A stretch of 64,000 nucleotides of DNA from Paenibacillus sp. Soil787 (GTDB taxonomy: Bacteria > Bacillota > Bacilli > Paenibacillales > NBRC-103111), in contig NZ_LMSP01000002.1 of the NCBI RefSeq assembly GCF_001429545.1, positions 297,087 through 361,086 of the forward strand, written 5' to 3'. Under the pieces are notes generated by a model, which worked only from the letters and a program-made list of their open reading frames with translations, was not told where the DNA came from and did no database searches. Positions 1-7,922 of the stretch are shown piece by piece. A program made the translations under genes and the position numbers. Each line of letters starts with the position of its first letter. Position 1 is the stretch's first letter.

Positions 1-18
1 ACCTCATATCCCTTCGAT

Positions 19-149
19 GTTGCATAATGTACAACAATTTAGCCCCAAACAGGAGATTTTGCGACAAATGGGTTCGAATTGTTGTACAAACTACAACTTT
101 TACTAGCAAAATCGCCTTTTGGCATGTGAATTGTTGCAGAATATACAAC
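19..149. promoter_or_regulatory. Three-copy operator array GTTGYA-N5-TACAAC
   Basis: Three 17-bp inverted repeats of the same design lie at 19-35, 81-97 and 133-149. Each has a GTTGCA or GTTGTA left arm, five variable bases and a TACAAC right arm; the middle copy is a perfect inverted repeat. The middle copy is flanked by imperfect inverted arms (about 52-62 and 106-116). The layout looks like a multi-site operator for a dimeric repressor or activator. The regulated gene is unclear: it could lie left of the window, or be the transcript ending at the terminator near 420. The regulator is not identifiable from the sequence. Confidence 0.55.
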
Positions 150-394
150 ATTGGTAATCACGATAGCTCATCGAAATCGAAGTTGCCAATGTGGTTAATG
201 CTTACTTTGGGCGCTTTGAACTCATTCTATCGAAGTAGCAATCGTTATCCATGGACAATAAAAAAGATGACCCCTGGCGAAAACCGAATAATGGAGCCAT
301 CTTGTAGAATAGAAGAGGGGGGAAAGGCACTTTGCGGTAGGCCCCACATCCCTCGCTCCCCGTGCTCAAAATGTATGGGTTTGCATGCAAAAGG
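150..394. other. Non-coding stretch, no gene recognised
   Basis: Open frames here give no recognisable protein and none has a convincing ribosome site. The stretch lies between the operator array and a strong intrinsic terminator, so it could be the body of a short untranslated transcript or the decayed end of a gene. I do not recognise a riboswitch fold by eye. Confidence 0.3.
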
Positions 395-421
395 ACCGTC
401 AGGGTTCCCTGACGGTTTTTC
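395..421 (+). terminator. Intrinsic terminator
   Basis: A perfect 10-bp inverted repeat (arms 395-404 and 407-416) is followed directly by a run of T. It ends some transcript arriving from the left and separates the operator array from the esterase gene. Confidence 0.85.
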
Positions 422-535
422 ATGGCAATCGTACTAATTTTTAATACATTCTACTTCATAATTGAGGGGGGATTATTCTTTACTTTGAGTATGTGAAGCC
501 AATTACCTAAGTTGTAAAATGAAATTACATAATAT

Positions 536-549
536 TGTAAGCGATTGCA
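536..549. promoter_or_regulatory. Candidate cre (CcpA) site upstream of esterase
   Basis: TGTAAGCGATTGCA matches the Gram-positive cre consensus TGWAARCGYTWNCW at 13 of 14 positions. It lies about 80 bp before the esterase start, a plausible place for carbon catabolite repression. A single match like this can occur by chance. Confidence 0.45.
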
Positions 550-553
550 AGAA

Positions 554-588
554 AGAGGAGGATGTTTGTGAGAAAGAAAATTAATTAA
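554..588 (+). other. Strong ribosome site with a six-codon ORF
   Basis: AGAGGAGG at 554-561 is followed at good spacing by GTG (568) and five more codons, then TAA (586-588). The start resembles the first codons of an exported protein (Met-Arg-Lys-Lys-Ile-Asn). It may be a leader peptide for the esterase gene 40 bp downstream, or the scar of a deleted gene whose ribosome site survives. Confidence 0.3.
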
Positions 589-628
589 GGTTGTTGAAAA
601 AATATATCCGAAGGGACAATAATGAGCC

Positions 629-1699
629 ATGAAAAGCATGAATGTGACGTCAGTGCCAGCCGAATATCTTAGGTCAGTTAATGAAATGCCTCAAGGTACG
701 GTTCAGGAGGTATCCTATAAGGTAGGCAACTATATTCATTTGTCTCGACAGCTTGTAACAGATAGGGGCATAGATACAAGCGAAGCAGGAAGAGAAACCG
801 TTGCAGGAGATCCCATATTGAAGAAATGCAACGTCTACTTGCCTGCGGGTTATGACCCAAATGACACCACTGTTAGATATAATGTATTGTATTTGCTTCA
901 TGGAGTAGGTGGGGATCAATATGAATGGTTAAGCAGTAACGGTAAGGCTGACGGACGATTTATCATTTGCAATATATTTGACAATCTTATTGTAAACGGC
1001 GATATCGATCCGCTGATCGTCGTATTTCCCAACGGAAGAAGCGCGTACGACTGGACGGATAGCTCCTTCAATTCCGAAGGAACCAATATGCTGGGATTCT
1101 ATTACTTCGATTATGAGTTGAGATACGATCTGATTCCATTTATAGAATCAAACTACAAAACCTACGCAGATATATCAGACACTTCACATGAGGGAATCAT
1201 ATATAACCGCACGCGCAGAGCGATCGCCGGGCTTTCGATGGGGGGAATGCAAGCCTTGAATCTGATTCTCGGCGGTTACCGACATGATTCGACGCGAATC
1301 ACTGGCACAGAGAGTCCCTGGAACAACGGGTTGGATAAGACTGTGATCACGCCAGGCATGATAGATTTGTTCGATTATGTCGGAGCTTTTTCAAACGCTC
1401 CTACGTCGAGTGATGGCAAAACTCTTGGAGCCAGTCTCACATCATGCGTCCATAATCTTCATTTACTATATACCACCTCCGGCGATGCAGACGAAGTGGC
1501 AATTGGCAGCTATATAAAATCGATAGATGGGCTTATACACCAATCGGGGAATCATCTTAATCATTTTTATCAAATTCTGATTAAGGATGGTTTTCATGAT
1601 TTCCATGTTTGGAATAACGGTGCCTACAATTTTAGTCGTTTGATATTCAGAAATTGTGATGATCATGTAAGGTCCCATGTTGTGAGGAAAATACTTTAA
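629..1699 (+). CDS. CE1-type esterase (feruloyl/acetyl esterase family)
   Basis: This 356-residue alpha/beta hydrolase should cleave ester-linked acyl groups from carbohydrate, as in the esterase D/feruloyl esterase (CE1) family. The first strand leads to the oxyanion-hole sequence LLHGVGG. The nucleophile elbow is GLSMGG with Ser203, and a late His in DGFHDFHVW is the likely catalytic base. There is no signal peptide, so it probably acts inside the cell on imported oligosaccharides or is released some other way. The ATG at 629 has AAGGGA about 12 bp upstream; an in-frame ATG at 638 is an alternative. It appears to be a single-gene unit ending at a terminator near 1870. The exact substrate cannot be read from the sequence. 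Confidence 0.82.
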   Translation: MKSMNVTSVPAEYLRSVNEMPQGTVQEVSYKVGNYIHLSRQLVTDRGIDTSEAGRETVAGDPILKKCNVYLPAGYDPNDTTVRYNVLYLLHGVGGDQYEWLSSNGKADGRFIICNIFDNLIVNGDIDPLIVVFPNGRSAYDWTDSSFNSEGTNMLGFYYFDYELRYDLIPFIESNYKTYADISDTSHEGIIYNRTRRAIAGLSMGGMQALNLILGGYRHDSTRITGTESPWNNGLDKTVITPGMIDLFDYVGAFSNAPTSSDGKTLGASLTSCVHNLHLLYTTSGDADEVAIGSYIKSIDGLIHQSGNHLNHFYQILIKDGFHDFHVWNNGAYNFSRLIFRNCDDHVRSHVVRKIL

Positions 1700-1786
1700 T
1701 GAGTCTTGCAGAGCAATACGAACAGATTCTTCGTTGCGATCTCCGTAGATAGTTGTGCGGGAAATACAGGTTTTCGTTGTGCTGCT

Positions 1787-1804
1787 GATGCTTAATTAAG
1801 CATC
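1787..1804. promoter_or_regulatory. 18-bp perfect palindrome
   Basis: GATGCTTAATTAAGCATC is a perfect palindrome without a loop, in the gap between the esterase gene and the GntR gene. It may be a protein-binding site or a weak processing hairpin. No second copy was noticed. Confidence 0.35.
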
Positions 1805-1844
1805 CATGTCGCCAATAACGATTGAAACCAATTTGGTCCAATGG

Positions 1845-1873
1845 CGTTCACACTCAGGGTGAGCGTCTTTTTT
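1845..1873 (+). terminator. Intrinsic terminator after esterase
   Basis: A 7-bp stem with one G-T pair (1845-1851 and 1859-1865) and a 7-nt loop is followed within one base by a T-rich run. It most likely ends the esterase transcript. Confidence 0.6.
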
Positions 1874-1952
1874 ACAATAAGTATGCAGAATAATTGATAG
1901 AAAATATCCAAGCGTACTTGAATTTGTGTAGTGAAGAGTGTACTATTAATCT

Positions 1953-1969
1953 TAAATCTGAAATTTCAG
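1953..1969. promoter_or_regulatory. Operator candidate TGAAATTTCA, copy 1
   Basis: A perfect 12-bp palindrome (1958-1969) sits immediately before the ribosome site of the GntR gene. The 16-nt stretch 1953-1968 recurs exactly at 2704-2719, before the operon the regulator probably controls. This is the arrangement expected for an autoregulated repressor. It also argues that translation starts downstream of it rather than at the ATG at 1931. Confidence 0.6.
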
Positions 1970-1984
1970 TTGGAGGAAGTTGAA

Positions 1985-2680
1985 TTGGATAAGAAAGGGG
2001 GAGGGAATGTGTATGAATTAGAGCACACCGAGCTTTCGGAGAAAGTGTATCAATTGCTTAAAAAAATGATTTTAAACCGAGAATTTATTGGCGGGCAAAG
2101 GTTGGACCTGAATGATCTATCGCAGAAAATGAACATAAGCCGTACGCCACTGAAGGATGCCGTTAACCGTTTAGTTCAAGAGGGTTTAATGGAAGTAAAG
2201 CCGCGGTCGGGGACATTTGTTACGAACTTAAAGATTTCGGACATCGAAGAAGTTTCTGAAATGCGCTTAATGATCGAGCAGTGGTGTGTGTCACATCTGA
2301 CAGAACTGAGAGCACAAGAACTTGTTGCAGCGCTTGAAGATATCCTTGAAAAGTTTAATCGGACATTATCTGTTAAGCCGTTTCCATTTGAGAGCTTTCT
2401 TGAACTTGACGTTAGGTTCCATAACGAGATTGTTCAAGCAGTGGACAATCAGCGAATGCTGGAACAATATAGGTCAATAAACAGTTTTCTGCATGCAGCA
2501 AGGATCTACTTCTTCCAAAGCTATGAGAGGTCATTGTCCGGTCACGATGAACACATGGCGTTTGTGCAGGCATTAAAACGGTACGATTTGCTTGAAGCCT
2601 GCGGGAAGCTTGAAGAACACATTATGAATAGTAAGATCAGTATGATTGCTCGCTTGCAAGAAAATGGAGGGGCCTTGTAA
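1985..2680 (+). CDS. GntR-family regulator, FadR/FCD subfamily
   Basis: The protein has an N-terminal winged helix-turn-helix (LSQKMNISRTPLKDAVNRL, then EGLMEVKPRSGTFV) and a C-terminal helical FCD ligand domain carrying spaced Asp/His residues (LDVRFHNEIV, then HDEHMAF). FCD proteins usually bind a sugar acid or other organic acid, often with a metal. I chose the TTG at 1985 because GGAGG at 1972-1976 sits at good spacing and a palindromic operator lies just before it. A GTG at 2009 and an ATG at 1931 are in frame. The gene lies directly before the RraA-UxuA-SDR operon and probably represses it in response to an intermediate. Confidence 0.85.
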   Translation: MDKKGGGNVYELEHTELSEKVYQLLKKMILNREFIGGQRLDLNDLSQKMNISRTPLKDAVNRLVQEGLMEVKPRSGTFVTNLKISDIEEVSEMRLMIEQWCVSHLTELRAQELVAALEDILEKFNRTLSVKPFPFESFLELDVRFHNEIVQAVDNQRMLEQYRSINSFLHAARIYFFQSYERSLSGHDEHMAFVQALKRYDLLEACGKLEEHIMNSKISMIARLQENGGAL

Positions 2681-2703
2681 ACAGTTCCCTTTCTATTTTT
2701 TAG

Positions 2704-2719
2704 TAAATCTGAAATTTCA
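2704..2719. promoter_or_regulatory. Operator candidate TGAAATTTCA, copy 2
   Basis: These 16 bases are identical to those before the GntR gene and contain the palindrome TGAAATTTCA at 2710-2719. The site lies 41 bp before the RraA-like gene, in the only gap between regulator and operon, so it is a plausible operator for the downstream genes. Confidence 0.55.
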
Positions 2720-2760
2720 CATTATAGATTTCAATATTGAAAATACAAGGAGATTAGAAC

Positions 2761-3438
2761 ATGGACAAAACAAGAGCAAATACAATCGCAGGATACGATT
2801 TCGATTTCTTGGAGCAAAAATTGTATTCAGCGGTTATTGGTGATATTTTGGATGATCTTGGTTACCGCAATCAAACCTTCGGCGCAGGACTCCGCCTGAT
2901 TGATCCAAGCCTAAAAATCAGCGGCCGCTCTTTTACCGCTCAGGCTACAAAAGTATTTTCAATTCCAGCAGAACCTTATAAGTTGCAAATGGAAGCCATT
3001 GACGCCGTTTCTCAAGGTGAAGTGTTTATCGTTTCCACCGGGGCTCCAGACGAAGCTGCTTTCTGGGGGGAGTTAATCTCTACGGCTTGCCGTGCGCGCG
3101 GAGGAAGAGGGGCCATTGTTGATGGCCTGAACCGTGATACGGCCAAAATCATGGAAATGAAATTTCCTTTAGCTGCGAGAGGACAAGTGCCTACGGATTC
3201 GAAGGGGAGAGTGGATCTTATTTACTATCAACAGCCGATAGAAATCGATGGAGTTCGAATTCACCCTGGCGATTACGTATTTGCGGATATCGACGGCATT
3301 GTCTTCGTTCCTCAAGCTGTCGAGGAGGAAGTAATTAAGAAGTCGCTGGAGAAGGTTGAAGGCGAGAATTTGGTAAGAAAGGCCTTACAGGACGGTATGC
3401 TATGTACAGAAGCCTTTAAAACTTTTGGGATCCTATAA
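2761..3438 (+). CDS. RraA-family protein, probable class II pyruvate aldolase or related lyase
   Basis: This 225-residue protein has the RraA/HMG-aldolase fold. The family signature is clear: WGELISTACRARG (102-114), with Glu104 and Arg111, then the metal-site motif VDGLNRD ending at Arg125-Asp126. Related enzymes are 4-hydroxy-4-methyl-2-oxoglutarate/4-carboxy-4-hydroxy-2-oxoadipate aldolases; others are called RNase E inhibitors by homology only. Beside a mannonate dehydratase, which would make a 2-keto-3-deoxy acid, an aldolase or decarboxylase acting on that product is the most sensible role, but this is inference. It is the first gene of the operon, 41 bp after the putative operator. Confidence 0.8.
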   Translation: MDKTRANTIAGYDFDFLEQKLYSAVIGDILDDLGYRNQTFGAGLRLIDPSLKISGRSFTAQATKVFSIPAEPYKLQMEAIDAVSQGEVFIVSTGAPDEAAFWGELISTACRARGGRGAIVDGLNRDTAKIMEMKFPLAARGQVPTDSKGRVDLIYYQQPIEIDGVRIHPGDYVFADIDGIVFVPQAVEEEVIKKSLEKVEGENLVRKALQDGMLCTEAFKTFGIL

Positions 3439-3498
3439 GAGGTTGTTTAAAAGAGGAGCCAGAACGAGTGCATTTTTAAAATACAGGGAGATGCTGTC

Positions 3499-4566
3499 AT
3501 GAAGCTAGGTCTTGGATTATATCGCGACAGATTGACGAAAGATAATTTCCGTTTTGCCAAGCAAGCCGGATGTACCCATATCGTTGCTCATTTGGTCGAC
3601 TATTACAATGGTGTCGAAGGCTTGCCTTCTACGGACAAAGACCGCAATATGGGAATAGCGAGACCGAATGAAGATGTATGGTCCTATGAAAATCTGGTCG
3701 GATTAAAGAAGTCCATGAATGATGAAGGTTTGGTATTCGAAGCCATCGAAAACTTCAGTCCCGCCGATTGGTACGATATTCTTATGGATGGCCCAACTAA
3801 AAAGGCTCAGATCGAGCACTTAAAGCAGATCGTCCGCAACGTAGGGAAAGCCGGCATTCCTATTATTGGGTACAATTTCAGCATCGCCGGAGTTTGGGGA
3901 CATGTGAACCGGGCTGTTGCCCGTGGGGAAGCAGTCACGGCTACATTCGACCTCCAAGAAGGACCGGAAGAAACGCCGATTCCGAACGGGCAAATCTGGA
4001 ATATGACCTATGATTTTAACGCACCGAAAGGATTCATTCCCCCGATCTCCTCGGCTGAACTTTGGGAAAGGCTAGAGCATTTCCTTAAGGAGCTCATCCC
4101 TGTGGCAGAAGAAGCCGGCGTCAGATTAGCCGCACACCCGGATGACCCGCCGATGTCGACGATCCGGGGATACGGTCGATTGGTCAATCAGCCTCATTTG
4201 TACCAAAAGCTGCTTGACATCGTCCCAAGCCATAGCAATGCGTTGGAGTTCTGTATGGGCACTTTGCAGGAAATGACAGAAGGAAACGTTTATGAAGCGA
4301 TCGATCAATACAGCAAACAGAACGCAATCGGATATGTTCACTTTCGCAATGTAATTGGCAAAGTGCCGAGCTATCAGGAAGTGTTTGTCGATGAGGGCGA
4401 TATTGATATGATCAAGGCGCTTCGCATATTTAAGAAAAATAAATTTGACGGTGTTTTTATTCCGGATCATACACCGCAGATGACGTGCAAAGCTCCGTGG
4501 CATGCGGGAATGGCCTATGCATTAGGGTATATGAAAGCCGCGCTTTCAATCGTGAATAATGAATAA
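3499..4566 (+). CDS. uxuA: Mannonate dehydratase-like protein (UxuA family)
   Basis: The protein is a 355-residue TIM-barrel metalloenzyme of the UxuA family, which dehydrates D-mannonate to 2-keto-3-deoxy-D-gluconate using Fe/Mn. The hallmark HPDDPP is at His213-Pro218. Later metal ligands can be seen in EFCMGT, YVHFRNV and FIPDHTP. The length is normal. The ATG at 3499 follows AGGGAGATG. It lies in an operon with an SDR that could supply mannonate from fructuronate, and with an RraA-type lyase for the product. The precise sugar acid may differ, since UxuA paralogues with shifted specificity exist. Confidence 0.88.
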   Translation: MKLGLGLYRDRLTKDNFRFAKQAGCTHIVAHLVDYYNGVEGLPSTDKDRNMGIARPNEDVWSYENLVGLKKSMNDEGLVFEAIENFSPADWYDILMDGPTKKAQIEHLKQIVRNVGKAGIPIIGYNFSIAGVWGHVNRAVARGEAVTATFDLQEGPEETPIPNGQIWNMTYDFNAPKGFIPPISSAELWERLEHFLKELIPVAEEAGVRLAAHPDDPPMSTIRGYGRLVNQPHLYQKLLDIVPSHSNALEFCMGTLQEMTEGNVYEAIDQYSKQNAIGYVHFRNVIGKVPSYQEVFVDEGDIDMIKALRIFKKNKFDGVFIPDHTPQMTCKAPWHAGMAYALGYMKAALSIVNNE

Positions 4567-5364
<798 letters not shown>

Positions 5365-5370
5365 TGGCTA

Positions 5371-6435
5371 ATGGATTTTTATCGTAAACAAAGAAATTAT
5401 GGTTGTCGTGTTCATGACCAATATACCTATATGGGAATGAAGACAGTAGTGTTGGAAAATGAAAAAATAAGGCTTTCTATCCTGGTAGATAAAGGTACAG
5501 AAATCTTCGAGTTTTTATTGAAAAGTCGTGATTTGGATTTTATGTGGCTGACAGAAAATGGAGTCGATAACCCGAACAGGTATTTGCCGACATCCCCGGA
5601 TTCCCAGTCCACTTTTATCGACTATTACAGTGGCGGGTGGCAGGAGATCTTCCCCAATGGCGGTGCCAGCAGTTCCTATCTTGGAGCCCAATTTGGCCAG
5701 CATGGCGAAGTGGCTCATATGCCTTGGACATACACCACCCGGATGGATACACCGGAAATGGTTTCCGTTACATTTTCGGTCAAAACAAAGAAAGTTCCTT
5801 TTAAACTTAGCAAGACGATTACCATACACGCTAACTCTGCAAAAGTGGACATCAAGGAAGAAGTCGTGAACTTAAGCGAGGTGTCTCTAAATTATATGTG
5901 GGGACAGCATCTGGCTTTTGGCAAGCCATTTTTAGAACCCGGGTGCACGATCCGCCTGCCGGAGAACATCAAAGTAATTGCTGACGAGTTGGACGTCTCT
6001 GGAGATCAATCCTCCGCACGGGTAAAACGTGGCATCAGCCATGAATGGCCGAACGTTGAGGATATGTCTGGCAATAAGACGGATTTATCCGTACTTCCTC
6101 CTATGGGAACTTCTTCTGAAATCGTTTATTTGAAAGGATTTGAAGAAACAGGATGGTACCAAGTAGAAAATGACAGGCTTGGCGCTGCCATTCGCGTAGA
6201 GTGGGATGCCGAAACGATGCCTTATTTGTGGTACTGGCAGGAGTTTGGACAAACGACCGGCTACCCTTGGTTTGGCAGACACTATAATATCGGCCTGGAG
6301 CCCTTTTCTAGCTATCCGACTCATGGTTTATCCGAGGCTGTACGAAATGGTACCGCAGCGTTTATTCGTGGTGGAGAGACACAGACATTTACCATGTCCG
6401 CAGAATTATTGGAATTCAGCGGAAAGATTTGCTAA
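5371..6435 (+). CDS. DUF4432-family aldose 1-epimerase-like protein
   Basis: This 354-residue protein looks like the galactose-mutarotase beta-sandwich superfamily, DUF4432 branch. Family-type residues are His180 in MWGQHLAFG and Glu310 in GLEPFSSYP, matching the acid/base positions of mutarotases. It starts 6 bp after the SDR stop, so translation is coupled. It probably interconverts the anomers of the sugar handled by this operon. It is the last clear gene of the operon, followed by a possible gene remnant and a terminator. Confidence 0.78.
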   Translation: MDFYRKQRNYGCRVHDQYTYMGMKTVVLENEKIRLSILVDKGTEIFEFLLKSRDLDFMWLTENGVDNPNRYLPTSPDSQSTFIDYYSGGWQEIFPNGGASSSYLGAQFGQHGEVAHMPWTYTTRMDTPEMVSVTFSVKTKKVPFKLSKTITIHANSAKVDIKEEVVNLSEVSLNYMWGQHLAFGKPFLEPGCTIRLPENIKVIADELDVSGDQSSARVKRGISHEWPNVEDMSGNKTDLSVLPPMGTSSEIVYLKGFEETGWYQVENDRLGAAIRVEWDAETMPYLWYWQEFGQTTGYPWFGRHYNIGLEPFSSYPTHGLSEAVRNGTAAFIRGGETQTFTMSAELLEFSGKIC

Positions 6436-6483
6436 ATTTCGTTTCCGGCTCAAATTGCGTAAACTATGAAAATATGACATCAA

Positions 6484-6561
6484 ATGGATATGCGGCTCTT
6501 GATGGGCGGTCCAGCGTGCCTTGCAGTCGTGAAGAGCGATGCCCTGGATTTGCTTAAATAG
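6484..6561 (+). pseudogene. Possible remnant of a gene's 3' end
   Basis: An in-frame stretch of 25 codons ending in TAG at 6559-6561 reads like the C-terminus of a soluble protein (Gly-Gly-Pro-Ala-Cys-Leu, then Asp-Ala-Leu-Asp-Leu-Leu-Lys). A TGA at 6475 cuts the frame off from anything longer. It sits directly before a strong terminator, so it could be what is left of a deleted last gene of the operon. I do not recognise the family. Confidence 0.3.
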
Positions 6562-6568
6562 CTGTAAG

Positions 6569-6619
6569 AAAAAGACGACTTTCATTCCTTTTTTTGAGGC
6601 GTGGGTCGTCTTTTTGCTT
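6569..6619 (+). terminator. Intrinsic terminator of the sugar-acid operon
   Basis: An 11-bp perfect stem (6569-6579 with 6605-6615) carries a 25-nt loop, and the T run forms part of the descending arm. It separates the sugar-acid operon from the CUT2 importer. The rest of 6620-6782 is AT-rich with no clear promoter consensus. Confidence 0.75.
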
Positions 6620-6782
6620 TTATTGATCTAACGATATACAATCCAGCGAAAATAAACAAAAATACTACAAGAAATATAGAAATACACTCGTAGATGGAAG
6701 CATAGGCTCCAGCTTATAATTTAGTTACAAACATTGCTTTAAAATCTTCACCAAAAATTTCATTAAAAGGGGAGTAATTTCA

Positions 6783-7826
6783 ATGAAAAAAACATTAATT
6801 CTTGCGACATTAACGGCTTTAACTCTATCTCTGGCAGCCTGCGGTACTTCAAAGACAGCCACTGAAACTGCTAAAGCAACAGCAAGCACGGCAGTCAAAG
6901 CCACTGATAAGAAAGCGGATCTCGTTGTGGCCGGCGTCGTGTTCCAGGAAGACCAATTCATGAAGCTGCTGTCTCTTGGTTACCAGGATGCGGCAAAAGC
7001 TGCAAGCGTAAAAGTCTTAACTGGAAATACAGCTAACGACCAGGCAAAAGAAGCGGAATTGATCAACACGTATATCTCGCAAAAGGTAAATGGTATCGCG
7101 ATTTCGCCGTTGAATGAAAATGCCTCTATCGCAGCTTTAAAGAAAGCGGACGAATCAGGCGTGAAAATTGCCATAACCAATACCGCCCTCACAAATGCAC
7201 CTTTTGCCGTTGGCGGATATACTTCGGATAATAAAAACATCGGCCAAATTACCGGTAAGGCAGCTGCGCAATATATCAAAGAGAAACTTGATGGAAAGGC
7301 GAAAATTGCTATCCTTCAATTCAAATCGCAACTGCCGGAACAAAGCGCCGATCGTGTAAACGGATTCCTGGACGAAGTGAAGAAAGTCAACCCGAACGTT
7401 GAAGTGGTCGCTGACCAAGACGCTTGGATACAAGATAAGGCTGTATCCGTAATGGGTGATATTTTAACTGCACATTCTGATGTAAATATTATTTGGTCTG
7501 CTAATGAAGGCGGTACGATCGGCGCAACGATGGCTGTGAAAAATGCCGGTAAAGCTGGCAAAGTGGCTGTATTCGGTACAGATGCAAGCGATCAATTGAT
7601 TTCAATGTTGAAGGATAAAGATAATATTCTACAGGCGATAACCGGTCAAAACCCTTACGATATTGGCTATAAAGCGATGGATCTGTTGATTAAAGGTCTA
7701 AAAGGCGAAGATATCAGTGCGAGCAAAGGTAAGACTACCATTATTGACGGCATTCTGCTTAGCCGAGCAAATCCGGAAAGCATTTCCAAGTTTGAGGCTG
7801 ATCTGAAGGCGAAAATGAGCAAGTAG
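6783..7826 (+). CDS. CUT2 sugar ABC transporter, substrate-binding lipoprotein
   Basis: The protein is a 347-residue RbsB-like periplasmic-binding-protein-family lipoprotein. A short signal peptide ends in the lipobox LAAC with Cys20 as the lipidated residue, followed by a Thr/Ala-rich linker. The body has the two-lobe Peripla_BP_4 pattern (ISPLNENASIAALKKADESGV in the first lobe, VFGTDASDQ in the second). It captures a monosaccharide outside the membrane and hands it to the permease and ATPase encoded next. A large hairpin after the stop may stabilise this more abundant transcript. The sugar is unknown; a sugar acid or its precursor is plausible from the neighbouring operon. Confidence 0.88.
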   Translation: MKKTLILATLTALTLSLAACGTSKTATETAKATASTAVKATDKKADLVVAGVVFQEDQFMKLLSLGYQDAAKAASVKVLTGNTANDQAKEAELINTYISQKVNGIAISPLNENASIAALKKADESGVKIAITNTALTNAPFAVGGYTSDNKNIGQITGKAAAQYIKEKLDGKAKIAILQFKSQLPEQSADRVNGFLDEVKKVNPNVEVVADQDAWIQDKAVSVMGDILTAHSDVNIIWSANEGGTIGATMAVKNAGKAGKVAVFGTDASDQLISMLKDKDNILQAITGQNPYDIGYKAMDLLIKGLKGEDISASKGKTTIIDGILLSRANPESISKFEADLKAKMSK

Positions 7827-7851
7827 TCATCTGACCATTTTCTAAGTAAAT

Positions 7852-7884
7852 GGGGTTGCCTTGTTCGAAGAACGAGGCAGCCCC
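7852..7884 (+). promoter_or_regulatory. Intercistronic hairpin after binding-protein gene
   Basis: A 15-bp stem containing two G-T pairs with a 3-nt loop lies between the binding-protein and ATPase genes and has no T run. Such hairpins commonly protect the 5' segment of the mRNA from 3' exonucleases, giving more binding protein than transporter. Partial termination is the alternative. Confidence 0.65.
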
Positions 7885-7922
7885 TAACCATATAAAAGAG
7901 AGAGAACTGTGAGGTAGACCCC

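Noticed and set aside
27-437. A 136-codon open frame on the plus strand across the operator array
   Set aside because: It runs through three inverted repeats and an intrinsic terminator, has no ribosome site and no protein-like composition (scattered Cys, Trp and Pro).
1931-1984. ATG at 1931 as the start of the GntR regulator
   Set aside because: It lacks a ribosome site and would place the palindromic operator inside the coding sequence; TTG 1985 has GGAGG at proper spacing.
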